DNA of 64,000 nucleotides, taken from NCBI RefSeq assembly GCF_016834455.1, contig NZ_CP069213.1, forward strand, positions 744,501-808,500, written 5' to 3'. This stretch comes from Shewanella litorisediminis (GTDB lineage Bacteria > Pseudomonadota > Gammaproteobacteria > Enterobacterales > Shewanellaceae). Of this stretch, positions 26,748-37,424 are shown piece after piece. Under the pieces are notes generated by a model. That model ran no database searches. It saw only the letters and a list, made by a program, of their open reading frames with translations, and was not told the DNA's origin. Each line of letters opens with the position of its first letter. Positions within the stretch are counted from its first letter, which is position 1. Made by a program: the position numbers and the translations under genes.

Positions 26748-27485
26748 ATGTCTGAATCGGCGCTGGCCGGCGGGAAAAAGCCGGGATTGCTTGCCCGTTG
26801 CTGGCGTGCCCTCTGGCGCTGGAGTTTTCGCCTGCTGCTGACATTTCTGATTCTGTCGCTGACGTTGGTGGCGACGGTGAGCTTTATCAATCCCCCCACC
26901 TGGGCTTGGCGAATCGACAGGGCACTGTTTCCACCCAAAGACAATATTCAGGTGCGCCACCAGTGGGTGCCATTGGAAAAGATTGCGGCCAATATGCAAT
27001 TGGCGGTCATTGCCTCTGAAGATCAACGCTTCACCCAGCACTATGGCGTCGATTTTGCGGCCATTAAAACGGCCATCGAAGACAGAGATCCGGGAGAGCC
27101 CCTTCGCGGCGCCAGTACCTTAACCCAGCAAACCGCCAAAAACCTGTTTCTCTGGTCATCCCGCAGTTTGGTGCGTAAAGGGCTCGAGGCCTGGTTCGCC
27201 CTGCTGCTGGATACTCTCAGCGGTAAGCGCCGTACTCTGGAGCTTTACCTCAATATCGTTGAATTCGGTCCGGGCATTTATGGGGTGGAAGCGGCGTCCC
27301 GCTATTACTTCAACAAGGGGGCGGGTCACCTCAGTTCAAGAGAAGCCGCCCTGCTGGCCGCTTTGCTTCCCAACCCCTGGGCATATCGCATCAATCCCCC
27401 CACCGCCTACATGAATCAGCGTGCCGATTGGATTGGCCGTCAAATGCGCCAATTGGGGATGGCGACTCTGAAAGCACTCGACTAG
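26748..27485 (+). CDS. mtgA: Monofunctional biosynthetic peptidoglycan transglycosylase
   Basis: 245 residues from the ATG at 26748, with AGGAG 9 bases upstream. One N-terminal transmembrane helix (about 24-46) anchors a periplasmic GT51 domain. Motifs are in order: catalytic Glu in ASEDQRFTQHYGVD, GASTLTQQTAKNLFLW, RKGLEAWFALLLD and LELYLNIVEFGPGIYGVEAA. It polymerises lipid II into glycan strands without transpeptidase activity. The length matches the family. It stands alone on this strand. Confidence 0.96.
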   Translation: MSESALAGGKKPGLLARCWRALWRWSFRLLLTFLILSLTLVATVSFINPPTWAWRIDRALFPPKDNIQVRHQWVPLEKIAANMQLAVIASEDQRFTQHYGVDFAAIKTAIEDRDPGEPLRGASTLTQQTAKNLFLWSSRSLVRKGLEAWFALLLDTLSGKRRTLELYLNIVEFGPGIYGVEAASRYYFNKGAGHLSSREAALLAALLPNPWAYRINPPTAYMNQRADWIGRQMRQLGMATLKALD

Positions 27486-27561
27486 CCCAGCGATTTTTGT
27501 CGGTGATGGAGGAGGCGACAGGACCAGAGGGCACATCCGTGGATGGACCCACTGTCAGAAC

Positions 27562-28092
27562 TCAGTGGCACTTGTGGCTGCTTGAGCTGATACGGGTTAG
27601 CTCGGGGGCGCCGGGTTTGCCATCCGGGCCGGGGCGACGATACTCTATGGTGGCTTCATCGAAGTGCAGACTCACGCTTTCCGACATCCGTTGATCGCCA
27701 CTGCCGCCTGTTTGATAACTGGACACACTGACATTGCGCATGCGCAGTGTAAAGTAGTCCTCAGCCTGTTCGGTGCCGCTGAGCGTCATGGAAATTTCGG
27801 CATCAGGGTACTGGGTGCCCATCATTTGCCCCATTAAAATATCCACGGTGGCGCTGTCGGTATATTTGGCCAGAGACACATCCATAACACAAAGGCTGCC
27901 TGAGCCATTCATGCTGTTGCTCGTGCCCCAACTCCATGCGAGCAGCTCGATTTCCTCCAAGTGACCTTCGTCCTGGCTTTCGCCTTTGATATCACCCAGT
28001 TTTAAATAGGCTGCCCCTTGAGCTGATCCCATCGTCATTCCCAGGGCCAGGGCCGATACCACACCTAGTCGCTTCCAGTGACTGACTCTCAT
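27562..28092 (-). CDS. Orphan Hcp-like exported protein
   Basis: 176 residues, with AAGGAGA before the ATG. A signal peptide ends SAQGAA at about 27. The mature part starts YLKLGDIKGESQDEGHLEEIELLAWSWG and has SLAKYTDSATVDILMGQM and YFTLRMRNVSVSSYQTGG, matching the T6SS_HCP (tube protein) fold. Genuine T6SS Hcp proteins carry no signal peptide, and no other T6SS gene is in the window, so this is an Hcp-fold protein exported by Sec, possibly ring-forming in the periplasm. Two cysteines (LCVMD and the terminal HKCH) could form a disulfide. Confidence 0.8.
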   Translation of the reverse strand: MRVSHWKRLGVVSALALGMTMGSAQGAAYLKLGDIKGESQDEGHLEEIELLAWSWGTSNSMNGSGSLCVMDVSLAKYTDSATVDILMGQMMGTQYPDAEISMTLSGTEQAEDYFTLRMRNVSVSSYQTGGSGDQRMSESVSLHFDEATIEYRRPGPDGKPGAPELTRISSSSHKCH

Positions 28093-28320
28093 CAGATTCT
28101 CTCCTTAAGATGGTTACTGACTGTGCCGCCCATGCAGGCACAGGACTAAAGTGTAGGTCTCGGCGCTTATTCCTGCTTAGAGGGATAAATCTCATTCCAA
28201 GGATTGATGTGCGGCCAATGACGTTTCTTTAAGGTGTGCACAGGCCCATTGGCATAGTGCGGCCATGACAGCAAGGCCAACTCCGGCACTGATATTTACC
28301 CGAGTAAAAGGAACTTACCC

Positions 28321-28662
28321 ATGAGACATCCACTGATAATGACGTTGCTGCTTGGCACCTTGCTCCCCCATGTTGTTCATGCCTCGCAAGAGCCTGAGCT
28401 ATCCGCCGACATGTTTGAACAGGGGGTACAACTGACGCTCCAAACCATGCGCGGCAACGGCGTGTTCGAAGCTGTGTCGGCGTGTGTCGGCATGAGTCAA
28501 ACTGCCCTGGAGCAGGCGGTGGTCAGCCGACTAAGGCACTGCCACAGCGAATACACCCGAAATCATGATTACGAGGCGCTCGATGTGTGTCTTTCCGCCA
28601 CCATGGAAAAGGCATCAGGCAAATCAGAAGCCGAGCTGGAAGCCTGTATGATGAGCCAGTAA
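28321..28662 (+). CDS. Small secreted cysteine-containing protein
   Basis: 113 residues. A signal peptide spans 1-22 (cleavage at VHAS). The mature 91 residues contain four cysteines (VSACVG, LRHCHSEY, LDVCLSA, LEACMMSQ) and are predicted mostly helical, so two disulfides are likely in the periplasm. AAAGGAAC lies 10 bases upstream of the ATG. It is divergent from the Hcp-like gene about 230 bases away. No family recognised. Confidence 0.65.
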   Translation: MRHPLIMTLLLGTLLPHVVHASQEPELSADMFEQGVQLTLQTMRGNGVFEAVSACVGMSQTALEQAVVSRLRHCHSEYTRNHDYEALDVCLSATMEKASGKSEAELEACMMSQ

Positions 28663-28773
28663 GACCCAGCATCCTGGGCGCGGGATTAAAGTCCCGGGTT
28701 GGCACTGGACAGCCAGCCTGTGGTTGCCAACAATGGAGACATCCTTTTTTGTGCCAGCCCGGGTGAATACGCC

Positions 28774-29190
28774 ATGGATACGCTCCAACACGCCTGCGGC
28801 GCTTGCCTGTGCGGCGCCATTCATGTGGAAATTGACTTGCCGCCCAAGTGGGTGGCCCATTGCCACTGCAGCCAGTGTCAGCGTGCCCATGGGGCGGCTT
28901 TTGTGACCTGGCTTGGTGTGAATGAACTGGCCGCGCGCATCAGCGACCCGGAGCAACAACTGCAATGGTTTGCCTCATCACAGGCGGCCCGGCGGGGCTT
29001 TTGTCGCCGCTGTGGCAGCAGTTTGTTTTTTACCTCCAGCCGCTGGCCTGGAGAGCTGCACATAGTTCGCGCCTGTTTTGGCGATCCCATAGCGCAGTTG
29101 CCCATGGCCCATGTGTTCTTCGACACCCACGTGGATTGGTTTGAGGTGCGCGATAGTCTGCCCAAAAAAGCCGCCCCGGAAGTCGATTGA
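28774..29190 (+). CDS. GFA-family (DUF636) zinc protein
   Basis: 138 residues from the ATG at 28774. The GFA fold binds zinc through cysteine clusters: CGACLCG, CHCSQCQRAHGAAFVTW and CRRCGSSLFF. The family was named from glutathione-dependent formaldehyde-activating enzyme, but most members have unknown function and the original activity is disputed. Cytoplasmic. It is followed by a strong terminator. Confidence 0.88.
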   Translation: MDTLQHACGACLCGAIHVEIDLPPKWVAHCHCSQCQRAHGAAFVTWLGVNELAARISDPEQQLQWFASSQAARRGFCRRCGSSLFFTSSRWPGELHIVRACFGDPIAQLPMAHVFFDTHVDWFEVRDSLPKKAAPEVD

Positions 29191-29250
29191 CGCCCAGTTT
29201 ATGCGCCATGGCGCAGCCATGAGGCTTCGTCACAAACGCCCTTAACAATA

Positions 29251-29280
29251 AAAAGACCGATGGCGTGGCCATCGGTCTTT
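29251..29280. terminator. Strong bidirectional terminator
   Basis: AAAAGACCGATGGC-gtg-GCCATCGGTCTTT: a 13-base perfect stem with A and T runs. It lies between the GFA gene and the convergent S8 protease gene. Confidence 0.93.
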
Positions 29281-31735
29281 GGTGTTCACTTCGTTTGGGG
29301 AGGGAATGGCGGCCAGACAGCGTCAGGCCGCCGGAGGGGATTAATGGCGACGGCGCAGCGCACCGGCTGCCATCAGCAGCAAGGCCATCCAACCCAGGCT
29401 ACCGCCCGAGCTGTTGTTGGCAGGAGGAGTGGTTTCTGTCACCGGGGCCGCGGCCACCTTGACTACGACCTCTGCCTCGGCTTCATCCATGCCATCAGAC
29501 ACTGTCACCGTGAAGCTGTGCTCGCCCACTGACAGGCCGGTCACAGTGGTCACGGCTGCACTGTCATCACTGATGGTGCCCGGGCCATCCCAGCTGAATG
29601 TCAGGTTGTCACCGTCCATGTCCACTGAGCTGCTGGCATCCAGGGTAATGGTTTGCCCCTCGGTGATGGCAATCTCAGCCTGGGCGGTTTTGGCAACAGG
29701 TGCATCCTGCTCTGGCGTAACTGTCAGCATAAAGCTGACGCTTGCCTGATCGCTGGCGTGCTCGTTGTCCTGTACCGTCACTGTCACCAGGGTTTCACCA
29801 AAGAAGTCGGCATCGGGCTTCAGGCTGAAGCTGCTGCCATTGATCTCGGCCTGCACGTGCTCACCGGTCACAATCAAATGGTTGCCCACTTTATTGGCGT
29901 CCAGATAGAAGACTTCGATGCCACTCAGTTCACCGTCTTCGGCTACCTGCATATCGGGCAGGGCGGCCACTTTCAGATCGCTGTTGACCACCAGAGTGCG
30001 GCTGGTGGTTTTTTCCATCTGCCCCTCTACGCTCTGGGTCAGTTGGATCTCCAGCGTCTTGCCAACGGCTTCTGGCTGAACAACGGCCTTCACCTTCATG
30101 TCGATGGCACCCTGCTCAGGGCCCTGATAGTCGAAACACATCACCATGTTGTCTTCGAGCACCTCATCCAGGTTGTCAAAGCCAACCATGGTATAGAGAT
30201 AGCCGTCTTTCGGACCGACATTGGATGAGTAGGGGCTGTCAAAACCTTCCACGTAGATGGTGCCTTTTGCCAGGTTTGCACCCAGATTATCGTAGGCAAA
30301 GATCATCTCGAAGCGGTTGTCACGGAAGTCCAGGTTGGGGCGCAATATCACTTCATAGTCGTATTGGTCACCGGTTTGGGTATCAGTAACGTTATCGAAC
30401 TCCATAAACAGCAGGTCACCCAGATCAGGACGGTCAGCATCGTACTGAGCCGCGATGGTCAAACCCCATGGGTCATCGGGATGACGGCGGTTTTTGGCTT
30501 CGAAACTGCCACGCCAGAAGGGATTGACTGACTCATACAGGAAGCCGGGACCACGCACATAGTTCATCATCCAGTAGGCGGTGTTGAACTGCATGGCACC
30601 CACGGCGTGCATACGTATAAAACCACCGTTGTCCTGGTTGTAGAGCTTGAACTGCTCCTGGTTCATGCCCCAGAAGAGCCAGTTCATTGGCACATCGTTA
30701 TAGGCGCGATAGTCACCCACATGCCAGCTCTGGTCGGGCTGTATACCAAACTCACGCAGATCGATGTAGCCACCATCCGAGTACTCATCAATCATCGGAG
30801 TACGGCACTGGGCCGACGTCAGGCTGTTGGTCACCACATATTCGCGCTGAATGTTACGGGTGCTTGGCTGGTTGCCGCTCAGACTGAAGCCCTTCTCATC
30901 CATTTCCAGGTTGGTCAGCGCCTTATCATTAAGGGTCTTCAGGGTTTCCGGCGCCAGACGCATGCCCTCAGGCAGGGTCAGCTTAAAGCTGAAGTCCCTG
31001 TCACGGGATTCCATGTTGGGCAGCATGGCCAGGTCAATCTCAACCACGTCCATATTGCGCGCCTTATCCTGGCTGAGGTTAAAGGACACATTGTCCTTGC
31101 CGCGTCTCAGGGTGAGGGAGGTAAAGCCCAGGGCGCCTTCTTCGCCCGGCATGTTACCCATGTCGAAACCACCGTAGAACACGTCCCCTTCCACAGCCTC
31201 CGGCAGATCCCAGTTCAGGGTCAGCTCATAGTTGCCGTTACCGTCATGGGATGCCGGTCCTTCAAGGTGGAAGTTGCCAACTGCGCTGTCATTACCCACC
31301 AAAGCAACGGCGGTGGTCACATTGTACTTTTGCTCGCCGCGGCCGACATTGGTCAGGGCTATCCAGTAAGTCCCGGGGACCGGGTCCACCAGATCGCAAT
31401 AGTTCATGGCAGCGCTGGAGGATGACTGACACTCAAGCTCAGCATGGAACTCGCTGGTCAGTGCGCTTGTGTTTTCCGCCATTTCCTCTTCGCTGGGGAT
31501 GAAGCTGTCGTTGCCGTTGGCATCGCGGCCGATACTCAGGATTGGGATTTGTTTGAAGTAGCGTGGGTTGTCGTTGTTGTCATGGCCGATAAACTCGGAA
31601 GACAATACTTCCACCATCAGACGCTTGGTGCCCTCAGGCACCACCACCTTGCTGAGACCCCATTTTTCGACGTTGGCCAGGCTGATAAGAGGGCTCACCA
31701 GTCCCAGCTCATGCTGTTCCAGTTGGGGTTTTACC

Positions 31736-32938
31736 CAGGGCAGGATCCCACTTTGAGTTGAACTTTTACACAGCCTTATGATCAGATCAGCATTAGTCAT
31801 AACCAGCTGACAGACATGAATCTTTTGGAACACCTTGAAACACTGCCCGATCCTCGTAAGGAAATCAATCTTAAACACAACTTGGTTGACGTAGTCTTCC
31901 TGACACTCTCTGCCGTACTCAGCGGTGCAACCGGCTGGAAGTCGATCCAGGAGTTCGGTGAAGAACAACTCGACTGGTTACGGCAGTACCGCCAGTTTGA
32001 GTATGGTATCCCCAGACGACACTGTATCGCCAACATTATCAAAGCCTTGGATAGTGAGCTTCTGCTGCAAACGGTGTTCAGCTGGATCAACGAGAAACGG
32101 CAGAGCGAAGGTAAGTCGGTCATCGCTCTTGACGGTAAAACGATGCGCGGTGCGTGGAGTGACGACGTTAAAAATGCACTTCATGTCGTCAGTGCGTTCG
32201 ATGTCAGCAACGGTGTCACGCTTTATCAGGACAGTTCGAATACCAAAGGCAAAGAAGCCGAGATTGCCCGAAACGTGATTGATGCCTTGGCACTGGATAA
32301 CGCAATTGTCACGCTCGACGCGTTGCACTGCCAGGTCGCCACCATGAGCACAATTACACAGCGCAAAGGCGATTTCGTGATCCAGGTGAAGTCCAATCAA
32401 AAAGCGCTGCTTGAGGAAGTGCAGGCGTCATTCCGTAACCTTTATGACTCAAAGGAACTGGAAACGTATGAACAGTCCAACACCGGTCATGGCCGCAAGG
32501 AGTGCAGGACCGTGATGCAAACTGAAGCCGAGTTGTCACCAGACCTGAAAAAGAAATGGCCCCATATAAAGTCACTGATAGAGGTCGCCAGCGAGCGGAC
32601 TGTTAATGGTAGCACATCATGTTCGTCACGTTGGTACGTCAGCTCCCTGCCAGTGGACGCTGAGGAAGCAGCTCGCACAATCCGCGACCACTGGGCCGTT
32701 GAGAACCAACTGCACTGGGTGCTGGACGTTGTTTTTCGCGAGGATGCTTTGAAAGTGTCAGATCCAGAGGGTGCTAAACATTTGGCCCTATTCAACCGTG
32801 CGGCACTAAGTGCAATAAAACAGCACAATGGCAAGAAAGACAGCCTTGCAGGTAAGCGCCGGCGTGCAGCTTGGAGCCCTGTATTTCGTTCAGAGCTGCT
32901 CTTTGGCTAAATTATGCACAAAGTGGAATCCCGCCCTG
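31736..32938 (+). mobile_element. ISAs1-family insertion sequence, copy 1
   Basis: 1,203 bp. Left end CAGGGCAGGATCCCACTTTG and the complement of the right end CAGGGCGGGATTCCACTTTG are imperfect inverted repeats (18 of 20). The flanks carry a direct repeat GGTTTTACC (31727-31735 and 32939-32947). It is inserted in the S8 protease gene, opposite to its direction. Confidence 0.95.
31816..32910 (+). CDS. ISAs1-family DDE transposase (copy 1)
   Basis: 364 residues. An N-terminal DDE-associated helical region (LPDPRKEINLKHNLVDVVFL, SGATGWKSIQEFGE) is followed by an RNase-H-like catalytic core: VIALDGKTMRG (first Asp), VTLDALHCQ (second Asp) and ENQLHWVLDVVFRED (Glu). It is intact and 80 bases inside the left end. 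The same translation occurs at 47239-48333 and 58743-59837 and begins again at 63550, so the element is probably active. Confidence 0.95.
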   Translation: MNLLEHLETLPDPRKEINLKHNLVDVVFLTLSAVLSGATGWKSIQEFGEEQLDWLRQYRQFEYGIPRRHCIANIIKALDSELLLQTVFSWINEKRQSEGKSVIALDGKTMRGAWSDDVKNALHVVSAFDVSNGVTLYQDSSNTKGKEAEIARNVIDALALDNAIVTLDALHCQVATMSTITQRKGDFVIQVKSNQKALLEEVQASFRNLYDSKELETYEQSNTGHGRKECRTVMQTEAELSPDLKKKWPHIKSLIEVASERTVNGSTSCSSRWYVSSLPVDAEEAARTIRDHWAVENQLHWVLDVVFREDALKVSDPEGAKHLALFNRAALSAIKQHNGKKDSLAGKRRRAAWSPVFRSELLFG

Positions 32939-35733
32939 GGTTTTACCAGACCATAGTATCTGGGGGTGAACTGGCTGTAGTTGTCGGTATTCACGACAAA
33001 GGTTTCAGCACCCTGCTCGCGGTTGAACTCGATTTGCTTGGCGAAGGGCAGTTGGTCGTAGTTGGACAGGGCCACCACAGGCATATGCAGCTCAGGTGAG
33101 CTGCCCGTGCTCTCAGTCAGCATCAACTGACCATTAAAGAGCGCATAGTTGTTATTGCCGTCCCAGGGTGAGTCGCCGTCGTCAGGGTCAACCGCATAGC
33201 TGGTGACGCTGGGCACTGTCATCTTCACCATGATGGTCTGGGTTTCCCCGGCCTTCAGGCTGAACTGGCTGGGGGTGGCAACCAGGGTGGCACCGTCTTC
33301 CTTCACCTCAGTGCTGACTGTCCAGCTTCCATCTTTGGTCGCCTTCACAGTGCGCATCCAGCTGCACTCTTTCTCACAGTTCATATCAACCATGGAAGGC
33401 AGGTTCAGCCAGTTAACGATACCGCCGTTATTGGGATTGGCCGCCATATAGCCATCGATGGTTTCATCCATGATAAGCCCGGTGGCGTCGGCTTTGGCAA
33501 CATCAATGGCACCGGCACCGGCCATGAAGTTGTAAGGCAGCGTTGTTGGTGCTGAGCCGGCATAAGGCTGGAACTTCACTTCGTTGGCAGTCAGCATCAG
33601 GGCCGATTGGATCTCTGCCGGTGTCCAGTCTGGGTGCAGCTGGGTTAGCAGTGTCATGGCGCCGGCCACATGGGGCGATGCCATGGAGGTACCGCTCATC
33701 ATGGTCCAGTCGCTGGCCGATGGATTGTTGGTAAAGGGTTGATCGTCGGAATTGGCGGCATAGATGTTGACGCCGGGAGCCGTGACATCGGGCACCAGAT
33801 TGTCGATATAGCGACTTGGTCCCATGGAGCTGAAATAGGCCAGCAGGTTGCCTTTTTCTTCATCCAGCAGATAGTCGTTCACATGGGCTGTGATGGTGCC
33901 ACGGGCCGTGCCGTTACTGCGGTTGATCCAGTTTTTCAGGCTAAAACCCACACTGGAGGATACGTTGATGCCGGGAATGACAAAACGGTCAGCCACTAAT
34001 GGGTCGTTAAAGTTGACGTTTTGCAGTACCAAACCGCCGGCGCCACCGGCCTGTACGTTGATTGCCTTGTCTACACGGGGAATATCGCCTCGCTCACAAA
34101 CCACGATTTGGTCTGCGGTGAAGGTGCCGACAGGGAAGGGCGCGTTACAGGTTTTGGCTGCATAGCCATCATTGGGGTTAGGATCGGGATAGTGTTCAGC
34201 CAGCACAAACTGACCGGAAATTTCATCGGTAAAGCCTTTACCCACGATGTCATTTTTCGGGATGGTGAAGGCAGGCCCGGTCGACTCGAAGGCGGTGATA
34301 CGGGTTTTGCCCGCATCCAGGGTTCTGTCGTGGGTGGAGGCGCCTACGGTAGTGACCCAGGGCGAGGTGTGGTCAGCACTGTAAAAATAGGGGCCAGAGT
34401 TTCCGGCCGCCGCAGCCACTGAGATACCGGCTTCACGGGCAGACAGGAATGCCAGTTCCATGGGGTCTTCCCAGGGGAAGTTTTCACCGCCACCGATGGA
34501 GAAGTTAATCACGTCCACGCCATCGCGAATGGCATCTTCAAAGGCGGCGAGAATGGCTTCTTCGGGACAACCGGCATAAGGGTCGCCACCGTTGCCTGGC
34601 CAGCACACCTGATACGAGATGATGTGAGCACGGGGAGCAACACCTGAGGTATGGTCAAAATTAAATGGCAGGTCTACGCCGTCGCTGACCTTGTCGCCGT
34701 TGGCGGCCTGGAGGGGCGTATTTTCAATGCGGTTACCGGCGGCTGTGCTGGCGGTGTGCTAGCCGTGGCCGTTGTAGTCTTCACCATTGCGGGGACGGAT
34801 AAGCTTGGTCTGCCAGGCATAATCCTGAAACTCAGGGGCATTGTAGACCTCGGTAATCACATCGTAAGAATAAACGCCAATCAGCTTATCGTTACAAAGG
34901 CTGGCATCTGCCTGACAGTCACCCAGATACTGGCCGCCCATTTTTTCATGGCTGGCGGTAAAGGCGGCATCCGAGGCAAATGCCGGATGATCGGTATTTA
35001 TCCCGGTGTCGATGATACCCACTACCATGCCTTCACCCTGCGCCTTCAGGCCAGAGCTGGTATTGCCGTTCCAGGCGGCATCGGCATGGATAAATTCCGG
35101 ACCGCGATCGGTACGTAATTTGAATACCCGGGTTGGGGTAATCTTTTTCACGCCGGGCACCTGCGCCATACGCGCGGCGTCTTCCTGGGTCATGCGAACC
35201 GTGGCGGCGTTATTGGCCAGGGTAAACTGGTTTTTCAGCTCGAAGCGGGCGCCATGGGCACTGGCCTTGCTCAGCACACTCTGCTGCTTGCTCTTGAGCA
35301 TGGACTGGTAGTTTACTACCTCAGACGCCTGAGCCTGGCCTGGGTTCATCCCTCCGGACTTCTGCATCATCAACGGCTTGGTAGGGGCGTAACCAGATAC
35401 CCCCCCTTCATAGGTGGCCACCGGCTTGTCGTCGAACTGTACGATAAAGGTGTGTTCACCCTTGATGGAATCGTCGAATTCGAACACTTTTTGCTGGCGT
35501 CGGTTCAGTACGTGATTCACTTTCCCGGGGGCGAGGAGGAGGTCTCCGGCTTGGTTTTCTTTACGCGAAGTATTGAACTCCTTGATATCTTCGCTGGTAA
35601 AGGTGGGTACATAGAAGCCGCCCTTGTCGGCTTTCGTCATGCCAATCTCTGCTGCGGCATAGCCCGACATCCCCAGATACAGGACACCGAACACAGCAAC
35701 TGCGCTGGCTTTCATTGGATGTTTCACTGTCAT

Positions 35734-36417
35734 TAATGACTCCGTTCTTGTCGTTATTATGTTTCCATCCACAATTGTCGGTACCGCTATGCCCTGCCGG
35801 TTATCAGGAAGTACCGCATCCCCGCTGCAATACTTTCAATAGGTTATGTATGCCAAACCGGGTGGGCAAAACCCACAATTTGCGGACCTGATCGCAAATA
35901 AAGCGCTCTTTTATATCACTGTGAAGTAACGGAAACTGTACGAGTTTGTAGCAAGCTTGTTGCTGCATGGTTTGCTTTTTGAGCGTGATTTTGAGGAGCA
36001 AACAGCCGGTTTATTGGTCAGGCCAACCCGGCAGAAGGTGCAGAAAAATTGCGGTCACGGCGCGAAAAAAGCCGTGCACACTCCCCGATTGCGCAGGGCG
36101 GTGTGCGCTGCCTTGATGGATACCTGCCAGTGTATAGCCCAGACAATGGCGCCTGATTTAATCGGCAAAGTAGATGCTGCTATTCAGTTTTTCCTAAGGC
36201 AGCTATTTCCAAATCGGTACAACTTGAGATTACCGGGCAGGGGCGGCTTGAACACTGACTGGTTCCCCTTCGATACCAGTAATCTGCGTTGCAGCAATAC
36301 TGATGGTTTGTGCCAAACTGAACCATGGCCGACCGGGCTTGAGAAAGTATGTAATAGATTGTTTTTTATTAAATATGAACTGAGCTGTCCGCGGCGTGAA
36401 AACAAGATGGAAATAGG
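35734..36417. other. Intergenic region upstream of S8 protease and DMT transporter
   Basis: About 680 bases between divergent genes. Short frames on both strands lack ribosome sites or recognisable motifs. It should hold both promoters; no operator was recognised. Confidence 0.45.
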
Positions 36418-37311
36418 ATGACCAATACCCCAAAAACCATGTCTCAGCATTCGAACGTGCGGTTGTGGTGTTTGACCGCGCTGACCATGTCAGCCTTTGC
36501 CGCCAACTCTCTGCTCTGCCGTGAGGCGCTGGCCTCAGGCAGCATAGATGCCGCCAGTTTTACCCTGGTGCGTATGGTCAGTGGGGCCGTGGTGTTGGCG
36601 ACCCTGGTCTTATGGCAGTCCGGGAATAAGCCTTTGCCGGGCAATTGGCGTTCAGCTCTGGCCTTGCTGGGCTATGCGGCGGCTTTTTCGTTTGCCTATC
36701 AGAGCCTGAGTGCTGCCACCGGGGCCTTGCTGCTGTTTGGGGCTGTGCAGGGTTCCATGATTGCTTATGGATTTTGGGCCGGAGAGAGATTACGCCCGCT
36801 TCAGGTATTTGGTGTCGTGCTTGCCATGGTGGGGCTGGGATGGTTTTTACTCCCGGGTGTCGCTGCGCCGGATCCGCTTGGTGCGGTCTTGATGTTGCTC
36901 GCAGGGTGTTGTTGGGGAGTCTATTCACTTTTGGGAAGAGGTGTGGCATCGCCTTTGGCGGCAACGGCGGGAAACTTTGTTCGTGCAGTGCCTCTGGCGC
37001 TGCTGCTGTATGTGTTGTTGGTGTTGAGTGGTATGGCAGGCGGCGTAGAGCCGGGATTCACCCTCTCCGGTATTGGCGTGCTGTATGGCATGACCTCGGG
37101 CGCCTTGGCGTCGGGGCTTGGCTATGCACTCTGGTACTGGGTATTGCCAAAACTTGAAGCCACCACAGCCGCCACAGTGCAGCTCAGTGTGCCCATCATT
37201 GCTGCTTTCGGTGGCTGGCTGCTCCTTGGTGAGGCCATGAGTTTGCGACTGGTTATCAGTGCCTGTGCTGTCCTCGGAGGCATCGCCATGGTGGTCATGC
37301 TCAGGCGCTAA
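36418..37311 (+). CDS. EamA/DMT-family transporter
   Basis: 297 residues with ten hydrophobic helices in two EamA repeats (about 15-145 and 160-295). The first repeat starts LTMSAFAANSLLCREAL...FTLVRMVSGAVVL and the second LLAGCCWGVYSLLGRG, both with the usual small-residue-rich helices, and it ends in a charged MLRR. These inner-membrane proteins export amino acids or other metabolites, but the substrate cannot be predicted. The start ATG overlaps AATAGGATG, with only a weak ribosome site; a second Met at residue 8 is possible. No operon partner. Confidence 0.88.
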   Translation: MTNTPKTMSQHSNVRLWCLTALTMSAFAANSLLCREALASGSIDAASFTLVRMVSGAVVLATLVLWQSGNKPLPGNWRSALALLGYAAAFSFAYQSLSAATGALLLFGAVQGSMIAYGFWAGERLRPLQVFGVVLAMVGLGWFLLPGVAAPDPLGAVLMLLAGCCWGVYSLLGRGVASPLAATAGNFVRAVPLALLLYVLLVLSGMAGGVEPGFTLSGIGVLYGMTSGALASGLGYALWYWVLPKLEATTAATVQLSVPIIAAFGGWLLLGEAMSLRLVISACAVLGGIAMVVMLRR

Positions 37312-37424
37312 GTCACCGAGTACAAAGGGAAAAAAGAGTATGCGGCCGTTAGCATAGTGGTCTATTATTTAAGCCACACCTTTTTTCAGCGCGTTATACA
37401 CGACCTCATTGAACAGAGGGACTC

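Larger units (their letters stand above)
29341..35733 (-). pseudogene. Large exported S8 (subtilisin-type) protease with GlyGly-CTERM, disrupted twice
   Basis: Without the insertion this would be one frame of about 1,726 residues. It starts at 35733 (GGAG upstream) with a signal peptide, then an I9-type propeptide (HTFIVQFDDKPVA) and the catalytic Asp in VVGIIDTGINTDHPAF. An amber TAG at 34759-34761 falls inside the His box: YNGHG-stop-HTASTAAGN. The same frame continues through a PA domain, the catalytic Ser (GTSMASPHVAGA) and beta-domains. At 31736-32938 an ISAs1 element splits the gene between YYGLVKP and QLEQHELG; its 9-bp duplication encodes the repeated VKP. The C-terminal part (29341-31735) has a cadherin-like and a PKD-like domain and a GlyGly-CTERM tail: GGSLGW, hydrophobic helix, RRRH. 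Such tails are processed by rhombosortase in type II-secreting bacteria. Confidence 0.93.

Noticed and set aside
29341..31968. Protein starting inside ISAs1 and running into the S8 protease C-terminus
   Set aside because: The fusion frame is an accident of the insertion; its first about 78 residues come from the antisense strand of the element.
31797..32834. Antisense open frames inside the ISAs1 copies
   Set aside because: They repeat identically in every copy only because the element does; no ribosome sites or protein features.
34759..34761. Genome-wide recoding of TAG as an amino acid
   Set aside because: Other clearly intact genes here end with TAG (for example the HEIGH peptidase at 22225, the zinc-ribbon gene at 26627 and mtgA at 27485), so TAG works as a stop; local mutation is simpler.
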